Origin: Thermomonospora echinospora
GTDB taxonomy: Bacteria; Actinomycetota; Actinomycetes; Streptosporangiales; Streptosporangiaceae
DNA: 64,000 nt
Reading direction: 5' to 3'
Assembly (NCBI RefSeq): GCF_900108175.1
Contig: NZ_FNVO01000005.1
Location: forward strand, 496,001-560,000
Shown here: one piece after another, positions 37,839-46,908 of the stretch
How positions within the stretch are numbered: position 1 is the first letter of the stretch
Layout: the number at the start of each line of letters is the position of its first letter
The notes under the pieces: model-generated
Told to the model about the DNA's origin: nothing
Seen by the model: only the letters and a program-made list of their open reading frames with translations
The model's database searches: none
Program-made: the position numbers and the translations under genes

Positions 37839-38555
37839 ATGCCGGTGTCGTGGGGGCTGGAACTCGCCGGGCAGCCGTCGCGGCCTCTTCGGTGGCGTTT
37901 TGACGTGCTGCACGCGATCGCCTGCCGGTTCTTCGAGGGGCCGGACGCCGTACATGAGGCCAACGAGAAGTGTTTCAGCGTCCGGGTCGGCGAGAACGGG
38001 CGCCGGGTGGTGTTGACATGGCTGGACGACCGTGCGGTGCCGCAGGTGGTGATCCCGGGCAGGCTGCAGGTCGGCAGCGACGAGGAGATCGCCGTCGCGG
38101 CGGCCGAGCGGACCGCCGTGGGGTTCGAGGACATCGAAACCGGCCCGGTGCGGACCAGGTGGCGGCTGATGGTGCAGACGCCGGCGTTGTTCCGGCACCA
38201 CGGGCTCAACTACCCGTTGCCGGATCCGCAGGTGATGTTCGCGGGGCTGGCACGCCGCTACCGGGCGCTGCGGCCGGACGCCGCGCCGGACGAGGAGGTC
38301 GTGCGGCAGATGGGCCGCAGGGTCGCGACGCTGCGGTACCGGCTGCGGACCGAGCGGTTCAGCTGGCACGGGCGGACCGATGCAGGGTTCGTGGGGCAGG
38401 TCGAGCTGGGACTGGCACGGTCGGCGACCACGGAGGCGGCCAGGGCCTTCACCACGTTGGGGATCTTCGCGGGGCTGGCGGGTCTGGGACGTGGCACCAC
38501 GCATGGGCTGGGATCCACGGTGGTGACGTCGGATGACCGACAACGGCCGCCTTGA
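37839..38555 (+). CDS. cas6: Orphan Cas6-type RAMP endoribonuclease
   Basis: A 238-residue Cas6-family protein. The C-terminal glycine-rich loop LAGLGRGTTHGLGSTVV is diagnostic of the Cas6/RAMP fold. Upstream lie a typical GFVGQVELGLARSATTEAAR segment and an N-terminal strand LRWRFDVLHAIACRFFEG. The ATG at 37839 follows GGGAAGGG. It lies 330 nt after the 36-nt-repeat array with no other cas gene, so it is probably the processing enzyme of that repeat family left behind after loss of its operon. It is clearly different from the Cas6 at 16650-17378. Confidence 0.82.
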   Translation: MPVSWGLELAGQPSRPLRWRFDVLHAIACRFFEGPDAVHEANEKCFSVRVGENGRRVVLTWLDDRAVPQVVIPGRLQVGSDEEIAVAAAERTAVGFEDIETGPVRTRWRLMVQTPALFRHHGLNYPLPDPQVMFAGLARRYRALRPDAAPDEEVVRQMGRRVATLRYRLRTERFSWHGRTDAGFVGQVELGLARSATTEAARAFTTLGIFAGLAGLGRGTTHGLGSTVVTSDDRQRPP

Positions 38556-38651
38556 TGGCATCCGGAACGGCCGGCCGGGAGGTGCGCCACCTCTGTGGCC
38601 GAAGCCTTGCGGGAAGTGAACAGGGCACAGGGGCGGTGATCGCCTAACGCC

Positions 38652-39293
38652 ATGCTGGAGGACGCATCGGGGCTCGATCTGGTCGCCGCGGCGATCGCCG
38701 GCATGCAGGCGTTCGTGGCCGAGTCGCGGCATACGGCCGATCTCCTCGCCTCGAACGCGTTCCTCCCACTCCCACCACTCGTCATGCCGCGCGGCGGCAA
38801 GCCATCCCAGGGTGTCCGAGACCGCACGCTCACGAGTCTCGGACACCAGGACGCCCCCGTGGTGATCGACGGGCCGTTGGTGTTGCCGCGGGGCTCGGTC
38901 AAACACGTCGCGGTGCGCAGCCCTTCCCACGGTGCCTGTCTTCTGTGCTTTGAAATCGAAGATCCCGGCTCGTTCATCACCTGTGTCCCGGTCCCGGCGC
39001 ACTGGTGTTGGGAAGGGCTCGCTAATCGGCTCAGGACCCTGCTGTGCATCGATCCGGAACGGTACTGGGACGGTGTCACGCCGTTTGCCAGTCAAAGCCG
39101 ACTCGTCGGTGCTTTGGGCATCGCACCACGAAGCCCAGGCCGTTGTCGCCCCAGGTGTGGGGTACGCCCTCGCCGGAACAAATCTGCAGCACCAGCTGGG
39201 TCATCCGGTGCGGTGCTCCTTGAGGGCAGGTCGGATAGTTCGCGTCCTGGACCCAGTTCGGCCAGCCGCCGAGCTTGTCGCCCTGTCGGTTGA
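38652..39293 (+). CDS. Hypothetical protein, uncertain
   Basis: The frame beginning MLEDASGLDLVAAAIAG shows the GC-rich third codon positions of real genes up to about 39080. It includes SVKHVAVRSPSHGACLLCFE and VPAHWCWEGLANRLRTLLCI. The last third overlaps the convergent ankyrin gene and has poor composition, so the true gene may have lost its end. There is no recognisable family. An antisense frame is also open here, but its codon bias is worse. Confidence 0.45.
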   Translation: MLEDASGLDLVAAAIAGMQAFVAESRHTADLLASNAFLPLPPLVMPRGGKPSQGVRDRTLTSLGHQDAPVVIDGPLVLPRGSVKHVAVRSPSHGACLLCFEIEDPGSFITCVPVPAHWCWEGLANRLRTLLCIDPERYWDGVTPFASQSRLVGALGIAPRSPGRCRPRCGVRPRRNKSAAPAGSSGAVLLEGRSDSSRPGPSSASRRACRPVG

Positions 39294-40785
39294 GCCGGAA
39301 CGCCGCGCCTCGTTCCTCGGGCAGGAGAACGGATTCGTCACCGTCACGGTACGGATAATCCTTGACCGCGTGACCCCAGCCGACGATCGGCCGGGCGGGG
39401 AATATCTCGGCCTTGTCCGGCACCGCGTCCGGGACCGCTGTTCCCGCCGGGTCGATGACCCGCACCTGCCGGATGTCGGTGACGGCGCTCGGCATGCAGG
39501 TCGTGCAGTGGAACAACTGCAGCAGGCCTTCGCCGAAGATCTCACGGGCGGCCTTCGGCGTGCGTCCCAGGTCGACCTGGACGACGAAGGTCAACGGGGC
39601 CTGGCAGCGGGCGCAGCAAGGCCATTCCTCGCCTTGGCGCAGCCAAGGCAGTCCGCCGAAACACGACGGGTCGCCGGGTGCGGCCGCTGTGCTCAGACGT
39701 GGTGTCCAAGCGGTACGTGCCTGGTCGGCGAGCTTTTTCCTGGTCGACCGTTCGATCGCGGCGGCGGTTCGCGCGGTCGCTCCCGCGGCCCGCAGCATCT
39801 GCACGATCTCCGTGTGACCGCCGGAACGGGCTTTGGCCAGCGCGTTCTCGGTGTCCCACCTTCCATGCTCCTGAAGGTCGGCTCCGGCGTCCACCAGGGC
39901 CCGTACCGCCCAGACGCGCCCGCGTTCGGCGGCCAGAACGAGCGGAGGCGCGCTGTAAGGAGTATCGGATGAGTCGATGTCGACCCCCGCCGCCAGCAGC
40001 GGCGGCAGGACCTCGGGGACGTCGTAGACGATGCTCTGCGCCATGGTGTCCCGCAACCGGCCAGGCTCGATCCCGCCATGACCGAGGATCTCCACCGCGG
40101 TCTCGGCCTGCCGCTTCTGCACGGCATGGACCAGGGCCAGCCCGCGCTCCTCGACACTGGCCGACGGCAGCAACTCCCGTACCCGCGCCACGAATCCTCG
40201 CTCCGCCGCCTGGCCGATCTCCAGATCCTCCGGCGCGACCCGCCGCGCACCGCGCTCACGCAGGAGCCGGACGATGTCAGGATTTCCGAGGCTCTCGGCG
40301 ATGTCGAGGGGACGCAGCACCTGCGGTGTGATCACGTCGATGTCGGCGCCCGCGTCGAGCAACACCGTGACGGCCTCGACGGACGCGCAGGAGATCGCCG
40401 CGAGAAGGGGGAGTTTGAGGCCGCCCGGTGCATCTGTGTCCTCCATGAAGGTGTCCGGGTCGGCGCCCGCGTCGAGCAGCAGGCGTAGGGATCCGACGCT
40501 CCCGGACTCAGCCGCCGCCCACAGCGGGGCAACGTAGGTGTGGCACGCATCGGGCGAGGCACCGGCCGCGAGCAGCGCCCTGACCATGGCCACGGCGTCC
40601 CGCCTGACGGCATGGTCGAGCGCCGCGTCGAGATCCCACTGCGACGGCCGGTGCTTGAGAACGCATTCGAGCACCGGGATGCGGTCCTTCTGCGCCGCCT
40701 GCTGCAGGGCGAAGCCCACCTCATCCGGATGCCGTGTCAGGTGCGTCGACAGCGCGCCCTCATCGAAAAGTCGACCAAGATCCAC
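39076..40785 (-). CDS. Ankyrin-repeat protein with DUF1963 domain
   Basis: A 569-residue protein in two parts. Residues about 30-340 carry ankyrin repeats, for example AMVRALLAAGASPDA, GSLRLLLDAGADPD, AVTVLLDAGADID and AVRALVDAGADLQ. Residues about 355-569 match DUF1963 (YwqG-like): CFGGLPWLRQGEEWPCCARC, PLTFVVQVDL and DKLGGWPNWVQD. The combination suggests protein-protein recognition joined to a fold of unknown activity. Cysteine pairs (CCARC, CTTC) in the second domain may bind zinc. No signal peptide. It is convergent with the uncertain gene at 38652. Confidence 0.85.
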   Translation of the reverse strand: MDLGRLFDEGALSTHLTRHPDEVGFALQQAAQKDRIPVLECVLKHRPSQWDLDAALDHAVRRDAVAMVRALLAAGASPDACHTYVAPLWAAAESGSVGSLRLLLDAGADPDTFMEDTDAPGGLKLPLLAAISCASVEAVTVLLDAGADIDVITPQVLRPLDIAESLGNPDIVRLLRERGARRVAPEDLEIGQAAERGFVARVRELLPSASVEERGLALVHAVQKRQAETAVEILGHGGIEPGRLRDTMAQSIVYDVPEVLPPLLAAGVDIDSSDTPYSAPPLVLAAERGRVWAVRALVDAGADLQEHGRWDTENALAKARSGGHTEIVQMLRAAGATARTAAAIERSTRKKLADQARTAWTPRLSTAAAPGDPSCFGGLPWLRQGEEWPCCARCQAPLTFVVQVDLGRTPKAAREIFGEGLLQLFHCTTCMPSAVTDIRQVRVIDPAGTAVPDAVPDKAEIFPARPIVGWGHAVKDYPYRDGDESVLLPEERGAAFRLNRQGDKLGGWPNWVQDANYPTCPQGAPHRMTQLVLQICSGEGVPHTWGDNGLGFVVRCPKHRRVGFDWQTA

Positions 40786-41075
40786 CCGGCGACACTACGG
40801 CGGAGGTGTGTCACTGCGCTGCCCGATCAGGGCCGAAGCATGAAGGTGGTGCCGGACTCGTTGACGGTGGTGGGCGTAGCGGCCGCCGGCCTTCGATGAG
40901 CTTGGCGGGCTCGGCCTCGACATCGACGTTGATGAAGCCGAAACGGCCGCGCCACGTACTGAACGAGTCCATGACAGACGTCGAGCGTGGCAGGATGGGG
41001 AATCACGTGGAGTTTTCCGGGTGAACAAGGTCTTGTGGTGATCCCTTCATTTCCATATCGGAAGGTGGACGGCAG

Positions 41076-41837
41076 GTGCAGTCGCAGGTAGCGGCCTTGG
41101 CGGACTTCGAGATCGCTCACCTCTACCCCGAGCGGGGTTTGGTCATGACCGGAGCATTGGACGAGCTTCGAACAGAGGCGCTGGAAACCCTGTCCCCGGG
41201 GTCCTACCGGTCCACGCACGGTGATGTGATCACGGCGCCGGAGGAGGTCTTCAGGCTGCTTGACACCTTCCTCGAAAAGCGGCTGGTGGAGGCGTTCGGC
41301 TCGCTGGAAGAACGGAAGCACTGGGACGACGACGAGGAGGCCGGGCCGCTGCCCGCCGGGCCCGGACCGTACGGTTCGGGAATACGAGCGCTCGGCGGCA
41401 CTGGCGAGCGGATCGAGCTGGCGGCCGGCTGGAATTCACGTCAGCTCCTGGCCTCATTCGCCGAGGAGGACGAGGGGCCCGATGATGATGCCCCGCATGC
41501 GCGGGAGCCATGGCAAGAAGTGATCGGCGACCGCGGCATGTTGCGGGAATGGCTCTGCCACATGATGCGGTGGACCGACAACGACGGCCACTTCACCATG
41601 TATCCACGAACCGAGCAGGAGCGGGCCTGGTTGACGGAAACGAAAGCCAGCAGGATCGAATTGGCCGACCGGCTGCTGATGGCGTTTCCTCCGGAGAGCA
41701 GCCGGTACTTTATCGGCGGACACGCCGGCTGGGACCGGTGGAGTGAGGACTACCTGTCACGGGATGAGGTGATCGCGTTCGTCTCCGGAGATGATGTCGC
41801 GGTCTTGTGGTTGAGCTTTTACCGCTTCTACGGCTGA
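41076..41837 (+). CDS. Hypothetical acidic protein, 253 residues
   Basis: An unrecognised soluble protein with a very acidic middle (HWDDDEEAGPLP and EEDEGPDDDAP) and many aromatic residues in the C-terminal half (REWLCHMMRWTDNDGHFTMY, YFIGGHAGWDRWSEDYLSRD). Codon bias is good and the frame is complete. It may act as an inhibitor or immunity-type protein given its charge, but nothing in the sequence proves this. Confidence 0.65.
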   Translation: MQSQVAALADFEIAHLYPERGLVMTGALDELRTEALETLSPGSYRSTHGDVITAPEEVFRLLDTFLEKRLVEAFGSLEERKHWDDDEEAGPLPAGPGPYGSGIRALGGTGERIELAAGWNSRQLLASFAEEDEGPDDDAPHAREPWQEVIGDRGMLREWLCHMMRWTDNDGHFTMYPRTEQERAWLTETKASRIELADRLLMAFPPESSRYFIGGHAGWDRWSEDYLSRDEVIAFVSGDDVAVLWLSFYRFYG

Positions 41838-42978
41838 CAGCACCACCGGCCTCGCCCCGTTCGACGTCGAGGCATGGTGCCTGCGCCTGGGCCGTGGCCT
41901 GCCTTGCGGGCATCCCGTGCTGGGGCTGTCGGCGCTGTGCATCGGGCATCTGTCGCGTCGCTTCGGACACCTCAGCGGCGAGGCGCGCGCCCTGGTCGAG
42001 GAACTGGCGGCGCGCTGCCGCCGTGATCCCACCGACGTCGACGGGAACGCTCTGTCCGGGCTTGAAGACGTCGAATGGTACGCACCCCGACGTCCCCGGC
42101 TCGTGAAGCTCACGCGATGGCATCGCCGTACCTGGAACCAGATCCGGTGGGCGTTCAGCCGCTCCTGACGGCTGCGGCCGCGACGGGAACCGCTGCAGGG
42201 AACCCCGACGGCTTCGCTCTCCGAAATCGGAGGGCAGTTCCGAACCGGCGACGCCGGTCCTGTCCGGACTCATCTTTCAACTCGCAGCTCAGCGAGCCGA
42301 CGGCTGTCCCGGCTCCGTACGGGGCCGCGCGAGCTGGACGAGGCTCTTGCCGCAACCCTCCTGCGCATCCACTGGATCACCAGCCCGTGCTCGGAATCCC
42401 ACCTGCCAGGGATGTCCATGTCCGTGTGCATCGGTGATGAGGAGCTTCGCCCCATGCCTTACCGGCAGCGGGACGCCTGATGCCGCTGCCGTACCGCCAC
42501 GAAGCTGGGAGCAAGCCCTGCGCTCGGGCGGCCGTTGTCGGTGAGCGGTATCCGGAGCCATAGGACGCTGCTGGTGGCAAGGGCCGGGAAAGGCGCGTCG
42601 CCTCTCCTCGATCTCCGGTTCACGCCCTTGCCTGGCGCGGGGCATCGAGGGATGCTCCCGGGCCCGGGTCTTGGGCTCGCAAGCTTTGCTCGGTCGTCCG
42701 TGCGATCGGGGCGCTCGCTGGGCCCGGTCGGCCTTGAAGCTTGCTGCCCTGGTCAGGAAGCTCCAGCCGTTCCGGGACAACCGGTGTGCGCTCCTCGCCC
42801 TGTCCGCCCGCGCACGGCCTCACCCTCAAGGCCGTCTCCCCGGATTCACGCGCACGGACAACGGAGGGCCGGCGTACGGTGTGCTGCCGAGCCGGCCGCG
42901 GTCGGGAGCCGATCCGGTCATGGGGCCGACGGGGCGTGTCGAGGTCTCCGGCGAGGGTGACTCGCTAGCCTGGCCGCC
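41838..42978. other. Mostly non-coding, one gene fragment
   Basis: From 41838 to 42168 one plus-strand frame has coding character (LAPFDVEAWCLRLGRGLPCG, LCIGHLSRRFG, RWHRRTWNQIRWAFSRS) but no start codon before 41917, so it looks like the C-terminal piece of a lost gene. From 42170 to 42978 codon composition is random in all frames and I see no gene. Confidence 0.45.
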
Positions 42979-43176
42979 ATGAGTTTTGCCGGTCCCGCCT
43001 TCGACATCTCCCGCTCCGCTCCCCCGATCGCCGGGCATCCGCAGGAGGGTGGTCGAAACACCGGTGCGGCGGCGGTCGGTGGGCCGTGCCCGCTGTGCGG
43101 CGAACGGGTCCGCCAGACCCGTCAGGAGGACGGACTCGCGCTGATGGTCATGCTGCCCTGCGGATGTGCCGTCTGA
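42979..43176 (+). CDS. Small protein with two cysteine motifs
   Basis: A 65-residue frame beginning MSFAGPAFDISRSAPP and ending with PCPLCGERVRQ and LPCGCAV. The C-x2-C and C-x-C groups could form a small zinc ribbon. No clear ribosome binding site is visible. Function unknown and the call is tentative. Confidence 0.4.
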   Translation: MSFAGPAFDISRSAPPIAGHPQEGGRNTGAAAVGGPCPLCGERVRQTRQEDGLALMVMLPCGCAV

Positions 43177-43428
43177 GCGATCCGCTTTCGCCGGTGGCCG
43201 CCCATCACACCTGGTGTCGCCAGGTCAACGACAGGCCGGACCGGGCGAGGGGCCACCCCCGGCTGTCGTTTGGGGCACTGGCGCGGTGTCAGGTAGTGGG
43301 TCTTCCGGACCGGCGCAATCTGGCCTGCCGATGGCCCCGGTCGAGGTGAGGCGTTCGGCCTCTGTCGGCCCCGGTCCTGTCACGGTATCCGTTTGACAGA
43401 GCACGGGGCTCGCGAGAAGGTCCCGCCG

Positions 43429-43908
43429 ATGGAGATCGCCGATCTGACGCCCGCCGAGCGCCGTGTGTGGCAGGCGTTCCCCCGGGGCGAGGTGGTCGAC
43501 TTCCGCCGCTCCGATGACGAGGACGCCGAGGACGGCCACGCCTGGGGGCCGGAGCGCACCGTACGCGCCAAGGTCCTGCGCGCCCTTCTGCTTTCTGGCA
43601 CCGCCGAGGAGGGCGAGGTCGCGGCACTACGGGTCGTCGGTGCCCGGATCACCGGCATACTCGACCTGCAGTACGCGACCGTCGAGCACGCCGTCCGTCT
43701 GTGGGGTTGCCACTTCGAGCGCGCGGCCATCTTGTACGGCGCGCACGTCCGCCAGCTCAATCTCAGCCACTCCTACCTGCCCGCCCTGGAGGCGGCCACC
43801 CTCCACGTCGAGGGCGTCCTGCGGCTCACCGACTGCCGCGTCCCGGGACAGGTCCGGCTCGGCGGCGCACGGCTGTCCGGCATCACCCGCACCGTCAGCC
43901 GCCAGTAG
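43429..43908 (+). pseudogene. Truncated oxidoreductase-type repeat protein
   Basis: The frame starts MEIADLTPAERRVWQAFPRG and continues with repeats such as VVGARITGILDLQYATVEH, AVRLWGCHFERA and VEGVLRLTDCRVPGQVRLGG. This is the pattern of large actinomycete proteins often annotated as membrane-associated oxidoreductases with pentapeptide-like repeats, which run to about 500 residues. Here it stops after 159 residues with an unrelated end (ITRTVSRQ). It appears to be the N-terminal third left by a deletion. Confidence 0.55.
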
Positions 43909-44018
43909 AACCACCGGGACCCGTCCCGAAGGACCGCGGGCTGATGTAGTCACAGATCAGCGGGGTCGGCGGCCGGAGTGAGGCTGTCAGTCCTTGATCG
44001 GTGCCAACGCTGCGGTGG

Positions 44019-44855
44019 TCATGACCGGCCTGCCCGTTCCCGTGTCGCCGGGGTCGTGAAGAACTCGGCGAGCGGGTTGACCAGTCTCGGGCGTGCCCTG
44101 TTGATGGCGTCGTGGCCGCTGCGGGGAATCTGCAGGGTCCGTACCCGGGGCAGGGCGTGTGCCAGCGCCTCGTTGACTTCGACGTAGTAGGGCGGGCCGT
44201 CGGCGCCGCAGGCCAGCAGCACCTCGGCGGTGACCCCGGCCCACTGGTCGGCGGGACCGTCGTGCGCTCGTATCAGCTCGGTCTCGTCCAGGGTCATCGG
44301 CAGCAGGTCGCCCATGGTCCGCCCGATCGGGGTGCGCAGGAACAGGCCGCAGATCGCGGTCCGGACACGGAGCGGAAGCTTCGCGGCCGCCGACTGCGTG
44401 TTGATGCCGGCGCTGGTGATCGCGAGGCCCCGGGCGGTGTCGCCGGCCCGCAGCGCCTCCCGCGCGGCCTCCAGCCAGGCGGCGGGGAAGACGCCGTCGA
44501 TGGAGATCGCCGCGTCGTAGAGCGCGAGCCGGTCCATCGGCAGCCGCAGCGCGGCCTGCAGCGCGATGAAGCCACCAGAGCTGTGCCCGATGACGTTCCG
44601 GGCGCCGGTGTGCTCCAGCACGACGGCGAGGTCGTCGATGTCCTGCTCGAACGTGTAGGGCTCCGACCTGGGCGGGGCGTCGGCCCGCCCCCGCCGGTTG
44701 TAGAGGTGCACCGTGAACCGGTCGGCCAGCGCCGCGGCCAGCCGGCGGTAGACGCCGATGGTGACCCCGCCTCCGTGCACCACGACGATGCCGGGTCCGC
44801 TTCCCGTGGAGTGCAGCGCGATGCTCGCGCCGTCCCGTGCCGTGATCGGTTCCAT
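44019..44855 (-). CDS. Alpha/beta-hydrolase
   Basis: A 278-residue alpha/beta-hydrolase fold enzyme. It shows the oxyanion-hole region VVVHGGGVTIG, the RRGRADAP strand turn, the nucleophile elbow GHSSGGF (Ser near 97) and a C-terminal catalytic His in PRSGHDAINR. The acid residue is probably the Asp in CGADGPPYY or nearby. The substrate is unknown; many relatives are esterases or lactonases. It is divergent from a TetR regulator, and the palindromic operator between them suggests that the regulator represses it until a small ligand is present. Confidence 0.88.
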   Translation of the reverse strand: MEPITARDGASIALHSTGSGPGIVVVHGGGVTIGVYRRLAAALADRFTVHLYNRRGRADAPPRSEPYTFEQDIDDLAVVLEHTGARNVIGHSSGGFIALQAALRLPMDRLALYDAAISIDGVFPAAWLEAAREALRAGDTARGLAITSAGINTQSAAAKLPLRVRTAICGLFLRTPIGRTMGDLLPMTLDETELIRAHDGPADQWAGVTAEVLLACGADGPPYYVEVNEALAHALPRVRTLQIPRSGHDAINRARPRLVNPLAEFFTTPATRERAGRS

Positions 44856-44878
44856 GACTCACCCGTCCTCTCCGGCCA

Positions 44879-44903
44879 AAACTGCGAACGATGTTCGCAG
44901 TTT
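44879..44903. promoter_or_regulatory. TetR operator palindrome
   Basis: AAACTGCGAAC (44879-44889), GAT, GTTCGCAGTTT (44893-44903) is a perfect inverted repeat with 11-bp arms in the 59-nt gap between the divergent hydrolase and TetR genes. It is the expected binding site of the TetR dimer and would control both genes. Confidence 0.85.
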
Positions 44904-44914
44904 ACAATGGATCG

Positions 44915-45613
44915 GTGAGCGACGCACCCACGGATTCCGGCAGGGGCGGTTCCGACCGGCGGCCCATCTGGGCCAGGCCCGAACGCGGCACCCGTGGCCC
45001 GGTCCCCGCGCACAGCCGGAACGCCATCGTCACGGCCGCCGTCGCCCTGGCGGACGCCGAGGGACTCGCCGCGGTGTCGATGCGGGCCATCGCCGCCGCG
45101 CTGGGCACCAGCGCCGGATCGCTCTACCGGTACCTGTCGTCCCGTGACGACCTGCTGGACCTGATGACCGACCAGGTCGTGGGCGAGTTGCAGCCGTACC
45201 CTGAGGCCGACGGCGACTGGCTGGACGGGATGCTGCTGCTGGCCCGCCGGCAACTGGCGCTGTACCAGCGCCACCCGTGGCTGCTGGAGGTGATGCATCG
45301 GACGTCCGGCATCGGCCCGCAGAGCCTGGCCTGGTTCGACAACTGCCTGCGGGTCCTGGAGCCCGTCCCCTGCGCCGTCACCGCCAAGTTCGAGGCGATC
45401 GCGATGATGACCGGCCTGGTCAGCCTCTTCGCCCGCAGCCAGACCGCCTCTCCCCCGTTCACCTTCGACGGCGTCGACCTCGCGGTGTATCCGCACCTGG
45501 CTGCGGCCTTCACCCAACCCCCCGCGCCCACTCCCCAGGGGGACCTTTTCGAGCGGACCCTCCGGAGCCTGCTGGCCGGGCTACTCGTCCCCGAGCCTCC
45601 AGACCGGCCCTGA
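44915..45613 (+). CDS. TetR-family repressor
   Basis: A 232-residue TetR regulator. The DNA-binding domain is clear: RNAIVTAAVALADAEGLAAV, MRAIAAALGTSAGSLYRYL and DDLLDLMTD. The C-terminal ligand domain is helical and of the usual length. I choose GTG at 44915 (VSDAPTDSG); the upstream ATG at 44891 would put the start inside the operator. It probably autoregulates and represses the divergent hydrolase gene. Confidence 0.88.
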   Translation: MSDAPTDSGRGGSDRRPIWARPERGTRGPVPAHSRNAIVTAAVALADAEGLAAVSMRAIAAALGTSAGSLYRYLSSRDDLLDLMTDQVVGELQPYPEADGDWLDGMLLLARRQLALYQRHPWLLEVMHRTSGIGPQSLAWFDNCLRVLEPVPCAVTAKFEAIAMMTGLVSLFARSQTASPPFTFDGVDLAVYPHLAAAFTQPPAPTPQGDLFERTLRSLLAGLLVPEPPDRP

Positions 45614-46349
45614 ACACCGGCGTACAACCGTTTATCGCCGGCCGTTCCCAAAGCCCGGCCGCAGCGCCGAGCCCCCATCTGCAATGCCGATCACCTGGGA
45701 CCCGTCGGGGAACGCAGTCGCAGTCGCGGATGACCGCCCGGTCCGCCGGGCAAAGGCGCAGGCCGATGAGGGCGCTTGCCAGGGAGCCGGCCTACAGAGC
45801 GGCCCCTGATGACTGCTCGCGAGTCGGCCTGACGCGGCAGACTCCGGCCTGAACAGCCACTGGCGGGTGAGCGCTCCTGACCCCTTGGACACTCGAGCCC
45901 TGAAGAAAGATCGTGCCCCTGCCCGCATGGGTCTTCTCGATCACGCACTCGTCATCACCCCCGGCATGGCCCTTGCAGGCGTTCGTTGTCGGGCTGCACC
46001 CGGCAGACGTAGCCGAAACCAGTCGTTCCCGTGATGGCCAGTGGGATCGGCTAGGGCGTTGCGGGGCCGGGCACCGCAGGGTCCCGGCTCGTGCAGGGCT
46101 CGTCTCTGGGGTGTAGGCCGGTGTGGGGTCCGCCTGGGCTGGTGGGCCTGTCTGCACTCCCTGATCCCGGCTTGGCCGCCTACGTCGCACTTGCCGTTAC
46201 CGCCACCGGTCTTGAGCGAGCTCATCCCCGGCCGGCAGGCGGTCCCGTCCGCGCGCGTCGTGGTCGTCTGCCTGCCGGGAACGGGGCAGACGGCCCCAGG
46301 CCGCCGACACGGCGGACCGATCCGCCCGGCCAGACCCGGGAGGCATCCC
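45614..46349. other. No gene seen
   Basis: About 740 nt without a frame of coding composition or a recognised motif. The end carries GGGAGG, the ribosome binding site of the SSB-like gene at 46350. Confidence 0.5.
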
Positions 46350-46760
46350 ATGAACAGCCAGCTGTCCGCTCACATCGTCGGCCACCTCATCGCCGAGCCC
46401 CGCATCTTCGAGCTGCGCAACGGCGTCGGCTGCGATCTGCGGGTCCTGGTCACCCGCCGCTACTACGACGGCCTGGGCATCCCCAGCACCGCCGAGACCC
46501 GCCTCAAGGTCGTCACCTACGACACCGTGATGGCCGAGCGGCTGGTCAGCGAGTTCAAGGCGGGCAACTTCGTGGAGCTCATCGCCGACAACGTCCGGGG
46601 CGAGAAGGCATGGGAGAACAAGGACGGCAAGTGGGTCTCCGGGAGTGCCGTCTTCCACCTGGCCAAGATCCGGCACGTGCCCGTCGAGGCCCCCACCGAG
46701 GCGCCGGCCGAGCAGGCCACTGAGACACCCGAAGTCCTCGCCAGGGTCGTCGCTTCCTGA
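46350..46760 (+). CDS. SSB-like OB-fold protein
   Basis: A 136-residue protein starting MNSQLSAHIVGHLIAEPRIF, which fits the first OB-fold strands of single-strand DNA-binding proteins. LRVLVTRRYYDG, RLKVVTYDTVMAERLVSEFK and GNFVELIADNVRGEKAW continue the fold, and a Pro/Glu-rich tail follows. It lacks the usual acidic SSB C-terminal tip. Such short SSB-like proteins are common on actinobacterial integrated elements and plasmids. ATG at 46350 has GGGAGG 7 nt upstream. A terminator hairpin follows and a DUF4192 gene is next. Confidence 0.78.
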   Translation: MNSQLSAHIVGHLIAEPRIFELRNGVGCDLRVLVTRRYYDGLGIPSTAETRLKVVTYDTVMAERLVSEFKAGNFVELIADNVRGEKAWENKDGKWVSGSAVFHLAKIRHVPVEAPTEAPAEQATETPEVLARVVAS

Positions 46761-46766
46761 CCCGCG

Positions 46767-46803
46767 CCCTGTCCCGGGCGGCCGGTGGCCGCCCGGGACG
46801 GGG
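46767..46803 (+). terminator. Very strong terminator-type hairpin
   Basis: GTCCCGGGCGGCC (46771-46783), GGT, GGCCGCCCGGGAC (46787-46799) is a perfect 13-bp stem with a 3-nt loop. It extends by a wobble pair and three further pairs on each side. It begins 6 nt after the stop of the SSB-like gene. Confidence 0.8.
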
Positions 46804-46908
46804 CGGCTTCCGCTTCTGCGGCTCGGTGCACCGCACGCACTGAGCTCCGTTCTTCTCCGGCCGCTTCGGCTGCGGCCGTTGAGTCTTCTCACGACAAGGA
46901 CTTCACCC

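Noticed and set aside
37797-39095. 432-codon minus-strand frame opposite the orphan Cas6
   Set aside because: It is antisense to Cas6, rich in His/Arg/Pro and has no conserved motif.
42170-42978. Several 60-140 codon frames on both strands
   Set aside because: No ribosome binding sites, random codon positions and no domain; treated as non-coding.
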